Source of the DNA: Pirellula sp. SH-Sr6A
GTDB taxonomy: Bacteria > Planctomycetota > Planctomycetia > Pirellulales > Pirellulaceae
Assembly (NCBI RefSeq): GCF_001610875.1
Contig: NZ_CP011272.1
Location: 2,275,988 to 2,339,987 of the forward strand
Reading direction: 5' to 3'
Length of the DNA stretch: 64,000 bases
The position numbers were made by a program, and so were the translations under genes. Positions 18,748 through 29,475 of this stretch are shown here, one piece after another. The notes below the pieces were generated by a model. That model did no database searches. It saw only the letters and a program-made list of their open reading frames with translations, and was not told the DNA's origin. Within the stretch, counting starts at the first letter, position 1. Each line of letters starts with the position of its first letter.

Positions 18748-21204
18748 ATGTCTCGTCGCCCTGCCTCACTCGTTTGGATCCTACTTCTGACGTTGTTTGC
18801 AGGGTGCCGCGGCTGCACTCCGGGTGCGAACTCTTTGTCCACCAACCAAGAGGATGAAAAAAAGTCGAAACGCCTGGATCGAGACGAGATGCGTGCGATT
18901 CCCTATGCTCGCGAAACAGTGGGGATGTTTCTCAAGCCTGGTCATTGGTATCAAGCCAACCAGAAACTGACGGCCAATGAAGCAGACGAAGCCCTGGCAG
19001 CCAGTTTGATGATCTATGATCGCGATCGCAAACCTGTCCCCATTTACCCGGGCTACGCGCCGATCGACTTCCAACGAAAACTATCCCTCGCCCGTGGCCA
19101 GTCAAAGAACATCCGGTTGATGTTCTTTCAACCGGACGTCCCCGTGAACAACGAAGGGGAGGTCGACACTACGTCCACCAGCACACCGTCTTATTTGGGA
19201 ATCGCCTATATCGAACGTCGGAGCGGTGTCCCGGTATATCTGGAGGAATTCCCCTCCCGTCTGCTGGACGGATACCAATACAACTTGATCACCCTCAGCG
19301 CCGATCCTGCTCGCTACATGTTTTGGCGCGGGTTGCCCTGCATGTTTTGGCCATCCAACGCGCGATTAACAAACGAACGATTCGCTCCACACAAAGTCTA
19401 CGATCTCGACGAAGATGAAATCGCAGGTCAATTCCCCAGCCGATTCTTCGCGATGACCTCCATCTCTCACATCGTGATCAACGACGCATCTCCATCCCTC
19501 CTCTCCCGTGAACAACAGGATGCACTGCTCGACTGGCTATACTTCGGAGGAACCGTGGTGATCAATGGCCCTGACGCGGTAGGTGGCATCGATGGCTCCT
19601 TTTTCAAGGAGTTCGCTCCGATTCAAAACACAGCTACGACGGCGTGGACAGACGATGACAGCTCGAAGCTCAATTCCAAGTGGACGATCCGCCGTGCAGG
19701 CGATTCCTTAGTTCCGTTTCAGGCCGACCGAACGCTCTCCAAACTGACTGGCGATCTCGCGGAATCAAGTTCATGGATCGGTTCCCTCGAAGGGCTGGTG
19801 GCGGAACGACTGGTAGGACAAGGACGAGTCGTCATGACGACGTTCCCCATGTCGGATAGTTCGTTTGTTCGGTGGCCCTCATACGATTCACTGATCCACA
19901 ACGCAATCTTGCGAAAGCCACCGCGAACCCTTTCTCCCGCCCCCGACATCGACACTCTCTATGCGGGTTCCTTACAAGGTACCGAGATGAATCCACTTCA
20001 CTCTACCCGGTTGAGAATTTGGGCTCGCGATCTCGATATATCGATGATGACCAATCCAAAGCCGGACACACCCGTCAAAGATCAATCCGCGCGGTTTCCG
20101 GCATCGAAGAAAACAAGTCTCGGGGCTTGGAATCCCGATTCGGAAATTGTCCTCGCCGCGCGATCAGGACTGCAAGAAGCCTCAGGGATCACTGTTCCGC
20201 GTTTAGAAACCGTTATCAAGTTGCTGGTTGGGTATCTCATCGTTCTGGTCCCGTTGAACTGGTTGGTCTTCCGATTGGTCGGCCGAGTCGAGCTTGCTTG
20301 GGTGGCCGCTCCCATCATCTCGATCATCGGCGCGTTCGTTGTGGCGAGGAGCGTTCAATTGGACGTCGGATTCTCGAGAAGCCAGCAGACGTATGGAATT
20401 CTCGAGGCTCACGCCCAGCACCCCAGGGGGATCCTCTCCAGTTACACGGCCCTCTACACCTCTCTATCCACCCAATACAAAGCTCAGTACGAAGAAGACA
20501 TCGGGATAGTTACTCCGATGCTACCTCCCAAAACCGATGCCCCCTTCTCACGGCGGACCGTGACGGCAAAAGTCCCCTACACCTACGCGGATTCCGAAGC
20601 GAGCGGTTTACAGAATCATTCGGTCCTCTCCAATACGACCGGGTTGCTGCAAGCCGAGGAGATGGTCGATCTAGGTGGAGGATTCCAAGCATCGTTCAAT
20701 GACCAGGAAAACACGATCAGCTGGTCCAATGGTACGCAAATTCCCCTCTTGGATTTGGCGGTCCTTCAACTGAATCAACAGGGGGAACTACAAATTGGTT
20801 GGATCGGAGATCTAGCGACCGGTGAGTCCACAGAGGTGCAGTGGTTCGACGGTGACAAAATCGAACGCTGGCACCCGAACTGGGATAAAAACCCCATTTT
20901 GAAGAGGCCAGATGTGCTGCGAGCTGATGGCACCAAATGGCACGGCGATGAAGCGTTCGACGATTTGTACCTGGGTAGTCTTCTCGAGTTGGTCGCCAGT
21001 CAATATCCACTCGGTCGTGGCGAGTGCATCGCAATCGGATGGACCGATCAAGATAAAAGCCGACTAGCGATCGCGCCGTCCACAACACAAACGAAAAAAC
21101 GCACGCTCGTCCTGCTCCACGCCAAAGCGTCCGAACTTCCCCCTGCACCGACCCCTGACGCCGGCATATTTCCCAGAATCGAGGAGAATGACGGAGCACC
21201 GTAG
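18748..21204 (+). CDS. Large conserved lipoprotein / membrane protein of unknown function
   Basis: About 818 residues. ATG 18748 is preferred to an upstream TTG because it gives a lipoprotein signal with lipobox LFAGC (Cys20). A long periplasmic part follows, with FGGTVVINGPDAV and GQGRVVMTTFPMSD, patterns like glutamine-amidotransferase-like beta sheets that report on BatA-type proteins. Two transmembrane helices lie in the middle (LLVGYLIVLVPLNWLVF and WVAAPIISIIGAFVVA), followed by a C-terminal soluble domain. This order is known from planctomycete membrane proteins of unknown function. No enzyme motif is visible. Confidence 0.7.
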   Translation: MSRRPASLVWILLLTLFAGCRGCTPGANSLSTNQEDEKKSKRLDRDEMRAIPYARETVGMFLKPGHWYQANQKLTANEADEALAASLMIYDRDRKPVPIYPGYAPIDFQRKLSLARGQSKNIRLMFFQPDVPVNNEGEVDTTSTSTPSYLGIAYIERRSGVPVYLEEFPSRLLDGYQYNLITLSADPARYMFWRGLPCMFWPSNARLTNERFAPHKVYDLDEDEIAGQFPSRFFAMTSISHIVINDASPSLLSREQQDALLDWLYFGGTVVINGPDAVGGIDGSFFKEFAPIQNTATTAWTDDDSSKLNSKWTIRRAGDSLVPFQADRTLSKLTGDLAESSSWIGSLEGLVAERLVGQGRVVMTTFPMSDSSFVRWPSYDSLIHNAILRKPPRTLSPAPDIDTLYAGSLQGTEMNPLHSTRLRIWARDLDISMMTNPKPDTPVKDQSARFPASKKTSLGAWNPDSEIVLAARSGLQEASGITVPRLETVIKLLVGYLIVLVPLNWLVFRLVGRVELAWVAAPIISIIGAFVVARSVQLDVGFSRSQQTYGILEAHAQHPRGILSSYTALYTSLSTQYKAQYEEDIGIVTPMLPPKTDAPFSRRTVTAKVPYTYADSEASGLQNHSVLSNTTGLLQAEEMVDLGGGFQASFNDQENTISWSNGTQIPLLDLAVLQLNQQGELQIGWIGDLATGESTEVQWFDGDKIERWHPNWDKNPILKRPDVLRADGTKWHGDEAFDDLYLGSLLELVASQYPLGRGECIAIGWTDQDKSRLAIAPSTTQTKKRTLVLLHAKASELPPAPTPDAGIFPRIEENDGAP

Positions 21205-21249
21205 CACGCTCGCCAACTCGCAGATGAACGCCTGCCTGCCAGGGGGGAG

Positions 21250-21708
21250 TTAGGCCTGAAATGAGAACGACGAGGTCGACTCTTCGTACGACGCGGAGGT
21301 CGATTGAAAATGAGGCGGTGGCACCATGCCGCCGCTGCTTTCGATCGCTTCTTTGCGAACGAACATGGCCCACGTTTCCATCTCGATCTCTAAGATTTCA
21401 GAAACGTTTTGCATCGCTTCTGCGTCCCGTTCGACCACGACAGCAGCGATCAACTTCGACATGAAAACATACAGGTCCGTCGTGATCTGAGCAAGCTCAT
21501 GCTTGGGATCGACAACACCTGCTAGCAATTCAGTGATGATATCCTGGATTCGCAATGCCCATTGGTCCGCCTCGGCATGCTTGCCTTGTTTCCACAGATC
21601 TTGGACAACAAGGGACAGTCCATGAGCTTTCTGAAGCAGCAGAAATCTCAGCTTCGCGGGAGTCGCTGACTCGACCTCTTGTCTCAGAAATGCTTCTTGT
21701 GAATCCAT
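21250..21708 (-). CDS. fliS: FliS-like flagellin export chaperone
   Basis: About 152 residues from ATG 21708, with an in-frame TTG at 21732 as an alternative. The protein is all-helical and follows the FliS pattern: EVESATPAKLRFLLLQKA, ADQWALRIQDIITELL, TTDLYVFMSKLIAAVVVERD and EILEIEMETWAMF. FliS caps the C-terminus of flagellin in the cytoplasm before export. The C-terminal 35 residues are Ser-rich and outside the usual fold. No other flagellar gene is in the window, so this gene is isolated from its system. Confidence 0.75.
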   Translation of the reverse strand: MDSQEAFLRQEVESATPAKLRFLLLQKAHGLSLVVQDLWKQGKHAEADQWALRIQDIITELLAGVVDPKHELAQITTDLYVFMSKLIAAVVVERDAEAMQNVSEILEIEMETWAMFVRKEAIESSGGMVPPPHFQSTSASYEESTSSFSFQA

Positions 21709-21868
21709 GGAACGCTCGATCGACCGTGACAACTTGAAAGGGCAGCAGAACCCTTACACTCTGCCCGACGAATCGGCATCCTTTGCGTTCCAGCTTGATT
21801 CTGCAGGCTCTTTTTTTGAATGGAAGAAGAACTGAAACGGCAAAACCGTTAAAGTCCAACAATGCTGC

Positions 21869-23299
21869 CTACGACGCGACATCGCGGAGGCAGTGTTGGT
21901 TCGCCATCGATATTCCACTCACAATCGCACCGACGATCCCCACGAAGCCTTGGTCGGTACCACACAAATACAAGTTCTTCAGACGCGTCGTCCCGTCCAG
22001 TTGCTTGACAGGGGCTCCATACACCGCGCCGTTGTCGTGAGACGTGAAGCGACGAATGGTCTTGGGAGTGAAAATATCGCTGTCGACGACGTTTCGTCTA
22101 AAGTCGGGAATAAACCGAACTGCCGACGCGACGGACTCATCGTACCAGCGATACTTGGCTCGTCGATATTCGTCCTCAGTTAACGACGACCATCGCTGGA
22201 AGTCGGCGATCGTTGTCAATCGCATCAAACCTGCTTCCAACTGTCCGTCATCGGGTGCGTAGTCGTAATTGTTGGGGGAGCAGATGACTCCCGTTCGAAT
22301 ATCGCACAACTCCGTCGTGGGTTTGGTCCAATGGAACGTTTCCGAGTCGTTGTAGAACACAATCGTTTTATCGAAACCGATATCGCGGGGCTGGCGATCA
22401 AGTACCGAGATGGATTCGATGAATGTCATCTCGCCCGCGGTCGCTACCTCCTCGACCGTCCGGTCTTCACATAGTCGCATCGTTTCGACGATTCCGGCAC
22501 TTGATAGAATTCGATTCGCCCTCAGTTGGGTTCCGTCTTCCAATTCCACTCCGACGGCACGCCCCTCTTCGACACAGATCTTCGCGATGCCGCTTCGCAG
22601 TCGTAGTTCGCCACCCAGCTCGCGATAGCGTCGAACCAAATGCTTCAGGATCAATCGCACTCCCTTGAAGGGCCGGGCGAATCCCTCCAGAAAGATACTG
22701 CGAAACATGATGCAGAATTGCCCCCAGTCCATGTCGTGCTCCCGAGCGTTCCCATACCACATCAAGGGACAAAGAAGCATTTCGATGAGCAAGGGATCGC
22801 TGAAGATTTCGTTCAAGATCTGGCGCGTGGAGAGCTGAAAATCCTCCTGCTTGAGATCGTCGTAGTCGATCAATTGTCCAAGTAGTTTCTGAAATGCATC
22901 CTTCTGCTTAGGAAACTTTTGCTCGACCTCGGTTTGCAGTAGGTGGATATCGTTGTCAAAGTCCAAATGCACGCCGGGAAACGCAATCCGAGAACCGCAC
23001 TGCTCTGCCAGTTGAAAATCTTCCCATCGAAACCGCAATTGCTTGAGGAGCCTGGCCAAGGGCCCTTTCTTGGTCCCCTTCGCCGTGAAATTCGTCATCG
23101 CATGGAGACCGACGTCGAAGTTTCTGCCGTTGAGCCGGTAGAAAGAATTCAGTCCGCCGATAGTCCAGTGCTTTTCCAGAATGCAAACCTTCTGGTCGTA
23201 GTGGGCCAATCGAATGCCCGCCGCCAAACCGCTCATCCCCGCACCGATAATGATGGTGTCGTAGGGTTCGTTCACTGTGAGCTTGGAAGGGGATGACAT
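21869..23299 (-). CDS. FAD-dependent phytoene-desaturase-like oxidoreductase
   Basis: A 476-residue flavoprotein. The N-terminal dinucleotide fold shows DTIIIGAGMSGLAAGIRLAHYDQKV cut by the usual acid-binding EKHWTIGG, and the C-terminus has LYLCGTDQGFVGIVGAIVSG, typical of the CrtI/carotenoid isomerase amine-oxidase-like group. Substrates are usually polyenes or other hydrophobic chains. The neighbours give no carotenoid context. It starts 44 bases after the stop of argC and appears to be the last gene of the lpdA-leuS-argC transcription unit. Confidence 0.85.
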   Translation of the reverse strand: MSSPSKLTVNEPYDTIIIGAGMSGLAAGIRLAHYDQKVCILEKHWTIGGLNSFYRLNGRNFDVGLHAMTNFTAKGTKKGPLARLLKQLRFRWEDFQLAEQCGSRIAFPGVHLDFDNDIHLLQTEVEQKFPKQKDAFQKLLGQLIDYDDLKQEDFQLSTRQILNEIFSDPLLIEMLLCPLMWYGNAREHDMDWGQFCIMFRSIFLEGFARPFKGVRLILKHLVRRYRELGGELRLRSGIAKICVEEGRAVGVELEDGTQLRANRILSSAGIVETMRLCEDRTVEEVATAGEMTFIESISVLDRQPRDIGFDKTIVFYNDSETFHWTKPTTELCDIRTGVICSPNNYDYAPDDGQLEAGLMRLTTIADFQRWSSLTEDEYRRAKYRWYDESVASAVRFIPDFRRNVVDSDIFTPKTIRRFTSHDNGAVYGAPVKQLDGTTRLKNLYLCGTDQGFVGIVGAIVSGISMANQHCLRDVAS

Positions 23300-23343
23300 G
23301 GACGGATTTGCGTTGGTTGAGTTGGAAAGGTATCAACGAATTC

Positions 23344-24270
23344 TTAAAGGCCCGACATCAATCGAAGGTTTTGGACAGCGGCACCGCTGGCCCCTTTCCC
23401 TAAATTATCCAGCTTGGCAATCAATACCGCCTGCTGGAGCAAATCGTCTCCAAAGACGCTGAGCTCCATGCGATTGGTCCCGTTGAGCGATTGGGCTTCG
23501 ACTCGTCCACTTTCCGTGGGCGGCACCACGCTCACAAATTCGCAACCCGCGTAATGCTCCCGAAGGCACTCTTCGAGCTGACGAATTTTGGAAACGCCTC
23601 GCAACAAATCGAAATGGACCGCGACCTCCACAATCATACCGCTGTGAAAGGAGCCGACCGACGGCAAGAAAATCGGTCTCCGTGTCAGCCCTGTGTACTT
23701 CTGCAATTCTGGAACATGCTTGTGCTTCAGTTGCAGGCCATAGACATCGAGGGGTGGTGCTTTTTGAGCAGGATCGGTCGCCTCGTAGGCTTCGATCATT
23801 TGCCGTCCCCCTCCCGAGTAACCGCTAAAACCCTGCACGACGAGCGGGTAATCGCTCGGCATCCAGCCGGCTTGGATGAGAGGCCGAGTGAGACCGATGC
23901 CTCCGGTCGGGTAACATCCAGGATTGGATACACGATCGGAAATCCGGATTCGTTCAGGCTGCCCGCGATCCAATTCAGGGAATCCGTACGTCCATCCCTC
24001 CGCCACGCGGTGGGCTGTGCTAGCGTCGATGATGCGCGGTTTCTTCGCGTTGGCAAGGGAGTCGACGAGCGCAACCGTTTCCCTGGCTGCATCATCATGC
24101 AGACAGAGAATGACGAAGTCGACACCCCCAAGAAGCTGCTTCTTCGCTTGGGGATCTTTTCTCGCCGCTGGGTCGATGCTTACCAATTCGAATTGAGGAA
24201 GCTCAACCAATCGTTCGCGGATTTGCAGACCTGTCGTTCCTGCCTCGCCATCGATAAAGATCCGTGCCAT
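23344..24270 (-). CDS. argC: N-acetyl-gamma-glutamyl-phosphate reductase, short (type 2) form
   Basis: A 308-residue protein matching the shorter type 2 ArgC (about 310 residues) rather than the 340-residue type 1. It begins [21 protein letters not shown] (NADP-binding) and has the catalytic cysteine in [14 protein letters not shown], with [14 protein letters not shown] and a His in GSFHSGM. It reduces N-acetylglutamyl phosphate to the semialdehyde in arginine synthesis. It follows leuS by 27 bases, so it is probably in the same operon. Confidence 0.92.
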   Translation of the reverse strand: MARIFIDGEAGTTGLQIRERLVELPQFELVSIDPAARKDPQAKKQLLGGVDFVILCLHDDAARETVALVDSLANAKKPRIIDASTAHRVAEGWTYGFPELDRGQPERIRISDRVSNPGCYPTGGIGLTRPLIQAGWMPSDYPLVVQGFSGYSGGGRQMIEAYEATDPAQKAPPLDVYGLQLKHKHVPELQKYTGLTRRPIFLPSVGSFHSGMIVEVAVHFDLLRGVSKIRQLEECLREHYAGCEFVSVVPPTESGRVEAQSLNGTNRMELSVFGDDLLQQAVLIAKLDNLGKGASGAAVQNLRLMSGL

Positions 24271-24297
24271 AGTGGGTTCCCTAGTTGGACTGCGCGA

Positions 24298-27129
24298 TTA
24301 CTTGACCACGAAATTGACCATACGTCCCGGAACGACGATCGCTTTCACAATCTGCTTTCCTTCGAGCAGTTCATGAATGCGTTCATGACCCCGCGCGGCC
24401 GCTTCCAGCTGTTCACCGGTCGCATCGGCCGGAACAAGCACCTTCGCGCGTACCTTGCCATTGATCTGCAAAGGGACCTCCACTTCGCTCGATTTCGTCA
24501 ATGCTTCATCGAACGCCGGCCAAGGCTGGTAGGCGAGCGAGGTCGTATGCCCGAGCGCTTCCCACAACTCTTCAGCGATGTGGGGGGCATAGGGTGCTAA
24601 TAGCAAGACGAGAGTCTCCATCGCCTTCTTCGGTCGAACGGCTTCTTTTGTAAAAAAGTTGACGAACTCCATCATCCGGGCGATCGGCGTGTTGACTCCG
24701 AGCGATTCGATATCCTTGGTGACGTTCATGATCGTGCTATGGATGACGCGATTCTGCTCCGGTGTCGGCGCGATATCTTGGACCGAGTCGACCAACGCGT
24801 TGGTGTCGCTTTGCGTATCGATCATGAGTCGCCAAACGCGATCGAGGAAATTGCGAACGCCATTGACCCCCTTCGTGCTCCAAGGCTTGGTCGCCTCCAA
24901 AGGGCCCATAAACATTTCGTAGAGACGAAGCGAATCGGCACCATATTCGGAAACCACCGAATCTGGATTGATGACGTTTCCTCGCGACTTGGACATCTTG
25001 TGGGCGCGGCTATCCACGCGAATCGACTCATCAGCGAGGAGAACAAAGCAATCCCCGGATTTGGTTACGGCGGTCTCGTCGACCTTGACCGATTGAACCG
25101 GTTGCTTGGTCGCGCGCTCGACAAATCCCGATTCCCCTTTTTCGATCGATGCGGTGCTGACCCACGTGGAATCGCTCCTTTGATACCCGGTGAATTCCAC
25201 TTCACCTAGAATCATCCCTTGGTTCACCAGCTTCTGAAACGGCTCCGGATGCGAAACATGTCCGCGATCGTAAAGGACCTTGTGCCAGAACCGCGCATAG
25301 AGCAGGTGTAGAACGGCGTGCTCGGCTCCACCGACGTAAAGATCGACGGGCATCCACGCTCGCTCCTTCTCTCGATCGACCAGGGCCTTGTCGTTGTTGG
25401 GGTCGATAAATCGCAAGTAATACCAGCAGGAACCGGCCCACTGCGGCATGGTGTTCGTTTCGCGGCGATAACGCTTTCCATCGATTGTGACGTATAGCCA
25501 CTCGTCCGCAGCCTTCGCTAAAGGGGGCTCAGGGCGACCATGGGGTTTGAAATCCTCGAGGTGAGGCAAATCAACAGGGAGTTGATCGCGATCCACGCCC
25601 CGCATCCGACCCGTCGGATTTCCGTCCGAATCCAGCTCATGAAGGATCGGGAAGGGTTCGCCCCAGAATCGCTGCCGACTGAAAAGCCAATCTCGCAGTT
25701 TGTAGTTCACCGCACCCTTGGCAATGCCCGATTCTGAAAGAATCGAAATCATCTTTGCTTTCGCGTCGTCGGTTCCCAAACCGTCGAGCGGCCCACTGTT
25801 CATCGCTTTGCCCGGCCCCGTGTAGCACGCAGTCCCGTCGAGAATGCTCTGCAATGCCTCCCCGGCACATTCGGGGCGCACGACGCAAACCACGGGCAAA
25901 TGGTAAGCAGTCGCGAACTCGAAATCGCGATCATCGTGCGCAGGAACAGCCATGATGGCTCCCGTTCCATATCCAATCAGCACATAGTCGGCGATCCAAA
26001 CGGGAATGGGAGTTCCCGTGACGGGGTTGATCGCATACGCACCTGAGAAGACACCGGTCTTTTTCTTGTCCCCGTCGGTACGATCTCGATCGCTCTTGAA
26101 TGCAGCTGCCTCGCAGTACTTGACTACCGCTTCTTTCTGAGCGGACGTAACAATCTTCTTAACAAGTGGGTGTTCCGGAGCGATGACCATGTAGGTCGCG
26201 CCATAGAGAGTATCTGGACGCGTCGTGTAAACGCGGATCGAGTCATCCGGCTGGACTTCGGGGAAAGGTCGTGTTGCGCGAGATGCCTTCCATGATGCGA
26301 AGGCCTCCGCGCTGCAAACCGGGAAATCCACTTCGGCACCCGTGCTGCGACCGATCCAGTCGGCTTGCAGTTTTTTGATGCTCGGAGACCAGTCCAAAGC
26401 ATCGAGATCGTTCAATAGTCGATCGCCGTAGGCGGTGATTCGGAGCATCCACTGCCTCAATGGGATGCGTTGAACGGGATGGCTACCCCGCTCGCTCTTT
26501 CCATCGATCACTTCCTCGTTGGCCAATACCGTACCGAGACCGGGGCACCAGTTCACCAGCGCCTCATCCTGATAGGCCAATCGATGGCGGTCTCGATAGG
26601 CTGCGACGGCATGCTCACCGGCCGATTGCACGTCCGAAGGGATGGGCAGTTCGGCGATGGGACGTCCTTTTTGTTGCGCGGGGTCGTACCAAGTATCGAA
26701 TAGCTCGAGGAAGATCCACTGGGTCCATTTGAAATAGGCGACGTCGGTGGTTGCCAAACTTCGATCCCAATCGTAAGAAAAGCCCAACATCTTCAACTGG
26801 CGTGTGAAGTTGGCGATGTTCTTTTCCGTACTTACGCGAGGCGGCGTATTGGTCCGGATCGCATACTCCTCGGCGGGAAGCCCAAAGGCATCGTACCCCA
26901 TTGGGTGCAAAACGGTCTTGCCACGCATTCGGGAATAGCGAGCGACGATATCGGTCGCAGTGTACCCCTCAGGGTGACCTACGTGGAGGCCTTCACCGCT
27001 GGGGTAAGGGAACATGTCCAAGACATAGACCTTATCACCTGCAGGCAACTCGGGGCATCGAAAGGTTTTGTTCGATTCCCAATAGTTTTGCCACTTGGGT
27101 TCGATAACGGCGGGGTTGTAACGAGGCAT
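24298..27129 (-). CDS. leuS: Leucyl-tRNA synthetase
   Basis: A 943-residue class Ia synthetase. The HIGH signature reads [15 protein letters not shown], followed by [19 protein letters not shown]. The editing (CP1) domain has [23 protein letters not shown] split by its Thr-rich motif and [16 protein letters not shown]. The tRNA-side KMSKS motif is [14 protein letters not shown]. The anticodon-binding domain and C-terminal region are complete, so the gene is intact. It charges tRNA-Leu. The start ATG at 27129 lies 41 bases after the lpdA stop. Confidence 0.97.
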   Translation of the reverse strand: MPRYNPAVIEPKWQNYWESNKTFRCPELPAGDKVYVLDMFPYPSGEGLHVGHPEGYTATDIVARYSRMRGKTVLHPMGYDAFGLPAEEYAIRTNTPPRVSTEKNIANFTRQLKMLGFSYDWDRSLATTDVAYFKWTQWIFLELFDTWYDPAQQKGRPIAELPIPSDVQSAGEHAVAAYRDRHRLAYQDEALVNWCPGLGTVLANEEVIDGKSERGSHPVQRIPLRQWMLRITAYGDRLLNDLDALDWSPSIKKLQADWIGRSTGAEVDFPVCSAEAFASWKASRATRPFPEVQPDDSIRVYTTRPDTLYGATYMVIAPEHPLVKKIVTSAQKEAVVKYCEAAAFKSDRDRTDGDKKKTGVFSGAYAINPVTGTPIPVWIADYVLIGYGTGAIMAVPAHDDRDFEFATAYHLPVVCVVRPECAGEALQSILDGTACYTGPGKAMNSGPLDGLGTDDAKAKMISILSESGIAKGAVNYKLRDWLFSRQRFWGEPFPILHELDSDGNPTGRMRGVDRDQLPVDLPHLEDFKPHGRPEPPLAKAADEWLYVTIDGKRYRRETNTMPQWAGSCWYYLRFIDPNNDKALVDREKERAWMPVDLYVGGAEHAVLHLLYARFWHKVLYDRGHVSHPEPFQKLVNQGMILGEVEFTGYQRSDSTWVSTASIEKGESGFVERATKQPVQSVKVDETAVTKSGDCFVLLADESIRVDSRAHKMSKSRGNVINPDSVVSEYGADSLRLYEMFMGPLEATKPWSTKGVNGVRNFLDRVWRLMIDTQSDTNALVDSVQDIAPTPEQNRVIHSTIMNVTKDIESLGVNTPIARMMEFVNFFTKEAVRPKKAMETLVLLLAPYAPHIAEELWEALGHTTSLAYQPWPAFDEALTKSSEVEVPLQINGKVRAKVLVPADATGEQLEAAARGHERIHELLEGKQIVKAIVVPGRMVNFVVK

Positions 27130-27170
27130 TCTGTCTGTCGTCTGTGGAAATCAGTCGGATCGGAAAGGAA

Positions 27171-28571
27171 TCACGCAGAGTGGATCGCACGTCCATCGAC
27201 AGCGAGCGCCGCTTCGTGGACGACTTCTGCCAACGTCGGGTGGGCGTGGCAGCTGCGGGCGATGTCTTCGCTGCTAGCACCGTACTCCATCGCAATCGAT
27301 GCTTCTGCGATCAGATCGCCAGCCCGCGCACCGATGATATGGACACCCAGGACGCGATCTGTTTTCGCATCCGCCAGAATCTTGACTCGGCCTTCGATAT
27401 CCCCAAGGGTCCTAGCTCGGCCGTTCGCACCGTAGGGACCTACTCCCTTGCGATACTCGACCCCCGCTTGCTTGAGCTGCTCTTCCGTCTTTCCAACCGT
27501 CGCGATCTCAGGATGAGTGTAAACGATGGCGGGGATGCAATCGTAGTTGAAGTGAGCGTGAATACCGGCGATCCGTTCGACGCACACAACCGCTTCTTCC
27601 ATGGCTTTGTGCGCGAGCATGGCTCCTCCAATCAAATCCCCGACGGCGTAGATGCTGGGGACAGCCGTGCGATAGGTAGACAAATCGACCGGGACAAACC
27701 CTCGTTTGTCGGTTTCTATTCCGACCGTTTCGAGGCCGATGTTGTGAGAGTTGGGGACCCGACCTGCAGCGAGCAGAACGCGGTCGCAGACGATGGGTTC
27801 CGCTCCCTTGCAGCGAACCACACACTTGCCATTTTCTACCTTCGCGCTCTCGACCCACGAGTTAAGCCGGAACTCGATTCCTTGGCGAGTGAAGATACGC
27901 TGGGCCATTTGGCTCAATTCGTTGTCCATTCCGGGCAAGATGCGGTCCATGGCTTCGAGCACGATGACCTTGCTACCCAAACGGTTCCAGACCGAGCCGA
28001 GCTCCAACCCGATGTAGCCCCCGCCAATAACGACGAAATTCTCGGGTACGGCAGGATAAGACAGGGCGGCGGTACTGTTCCCGATCAAGTTTCCATCCTC
28101 TTCGACTCCTCGCATGGAAGCGGGGCGGGAACCGGTCGCCAGGATAATATGCTTGGCTTTGATCATGACCGTTTCGCCGGTGAGGAGCCGAACGACGACC
28201 GTATTGGGGTCGTGCAGTTGCCCGAGACCGTTGTAACCGGTGACCTTGTTCTTTTTGAAAAGGAGGTCGATCCCGCCGGTTAACGTTTGAACAACTTGGT
28301 CTTTGCGTTTCATCATCGCAGCCAAATCCAATTGGACCTGGCCGACCACGACTCCATGATTCCCCAATCCTGCCTTCGTGTCGTGATAGATGTGACTGGA
28401 TTCGAGAAGGGCTTTGCTCGGGATACATCCGATGCGGAGACAGGTTCCACCGAACTTGTTGTTCTCGTCGATGCAAGCGGCATTCATACCCAGTTGCGCT
28501 GCTCGAATGGCGGCGACGTAACCACCGGGGCCACCCCCGAGCACAACCACATCGTGTTCAATAGTCTTCAT
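27171..28571 (-). CDS. lpdA: Dihydrolipoyl dehydrogenase
   Basis: A 466-residue E3 flavoprotein. The FAD motif VVLGGGPGGYVAAIRAAQLG opens the protein, and the redox disulfide is Cys44/Cys49 in GGTCLRIGCIPSKALL. The NAD domain has VIGGGYIGLELGSVWNRLG, and the interface His-Glu pair appears in SCHAHPTLAEVVHEA. It reoxidises lipoamide in the 2-oxoacid dehydrogenase and glycine cleavage complexes. No E1/E2 gene is adjacent, and it leads the run into leuS and argC. Confidence 0.95.
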   Translation of the reverse strand: MKTIEHDVVVLGGGPGGYVAAIRAAQLGMNAACIDENNKFGGTCLRIGCIPSKALLESSHIYHDTKAGLGNHGVVVGQVQLDLAAMMKRKDQVVQTLTGGIDLLFKKNKVTGYNGLGQLHDPNTVVVRLLTGETVMIKAKHIILATGSRPASMRGVEEDGNLIGNSTAALSYPAVPENFVVIGGGYIGLELGSVWNRLGSKVIVLEAMDRILPGMDNELSQMAQRIFTRQGIEFRLNSWVESAKVENGKCVVRCKGAEPIVCDRVLLAAGRVPNSHNIGLETVGIETDKRGFVPVDLSTYRTAVPSIYAVGDLIGGAMLAHKAMEEAVVCVERIAGIHAHFNYDCIPAIVYTHPEIATVGKTEEQLKQAGVEYRKGVGPYGANGRARTLGDIEGRVKILADAKTDRVLGVHIIGARAGDLIAEASIAMEYGASSEDIARSCHAHPTLAEVVHEAALAVDGRAIHSA

Positions 28572-28764
28572 GGTGCTTTCGTTTTTTTAGAATTGGGCCA
28601 GCCGGAACCTTGGAACCGTCACAAAGCTTATCCGTTGAGCTCTAAATTCCAAGGTCCAACGGGCTGAATCCCCGAATGGGAAACGCTTGGTGGGAACTCG
28701 TGCATGGGGTGGAATGGGGGGAGGAGGGTTTCAACGGGTGCAAAACCGGTAAACTGAGCAACCT

Positions 28765-29475
28765 ATGATTTCCAAACAAATCGATCGGTGGATCGAATGG
28801 ACCAAATGGCCGGTTGCCACCCTCGCGACGCTCACGGTTCCCATCACATTGGTTTCCATGGGGCGCTGGCTGTACGCGTCCCTGGCATCGCCCGTTTATT
28901 TGGTCATGTTTCTCGCCGGTCTCGGGCTGATTCTGTTCGCTTCTCGTACCTCGTTCGCATCGTCGCGCGTCGTCCGCACTCTCTTTCGGCTTCTGCATGA
29001 CGCCACGCAAGTTGTCGTGGCGACCCTTTTGTTTCACCCGGTGGTTGCGATTCGGCGCAAAACCAACACCCCGGACTTGTCCCGAGTTCGGTGGCTCGGA
29101 AAAGGAAACTGGGTTCTGTTGGCAGCCCCCTATGCCTTTCCACTCTCTACGCTATTGGTCTGGATACCCTCTGTGATCTTGTTTGCCTCGCTGCGCTCGG
29201 CCATGCTGGGTTTTGGACTAGGACTTCACTGGGTTTACTTGGTTCACCACTGGAGAACAGGAACCAGCGAATTGAGACGATTGGGGAATCTGTTTTGTTG
29301 GATGTTTCTCCCCGCAGTGAATCTCGTGGTCGCAGGGGTCATCTTTGCCTTTGCGATCGGAGGATTTTCCGGTGTGGGCAACTTTCTGGTTGATTGGTTC
29401 TCGCTCCCTTGGGATACTTGGAGTTCGATTCGCTCATGGCTCGAATCGCCCCTCCCCTCACCGAAAGCATCATGA
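28765..29475 (+). CDS. Multi-pass membrane protein of unknown function
   Basis: A 236-residue integral membrane protein with about five or six hydrophobic segments, for example WPVATLATLTVPITLVSMG, SPVYLVMFLAGLGLILFA, PLSTLLVWIPSVILFA and MFLPAVNLVVAGVIFAFAI. A cytoplasmic loop is rich in Arg/Lys/Thr. No family was recognised. Its stop overlaps the start of the SGNH hydrolase gene in an ATGA at 29472-29475, which suggests coupled translation. Confidence 0.75.
   Translation: MISKQIDRWIEWTKWPVATLATLTVPITLVSMGRWLYASLASPVYLVMFLAGLGLILFASRTSFASSRVVRTLFRLLHDATQVVVATLLFHPVVAIRRKTNTPDLSRVRWLGKGNWVLLAAPYAFPLSTLLVWIPSVILFASLRSAMLGFGLGLHWVYLVHHWRTGTSELRRLGNLFCWMFLPAVNLVVAGVIFAFAIGGFSGVGNFLVDWFSLPWDTWSSIRSWLESPLPSPKAS

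Noticed and set aside
27144-28283. 379-residue plus-strand frame across lpdA
   Set aside because: Shadow of the dihydrolipoyl dehydrogenase gene, with no domain of its own.
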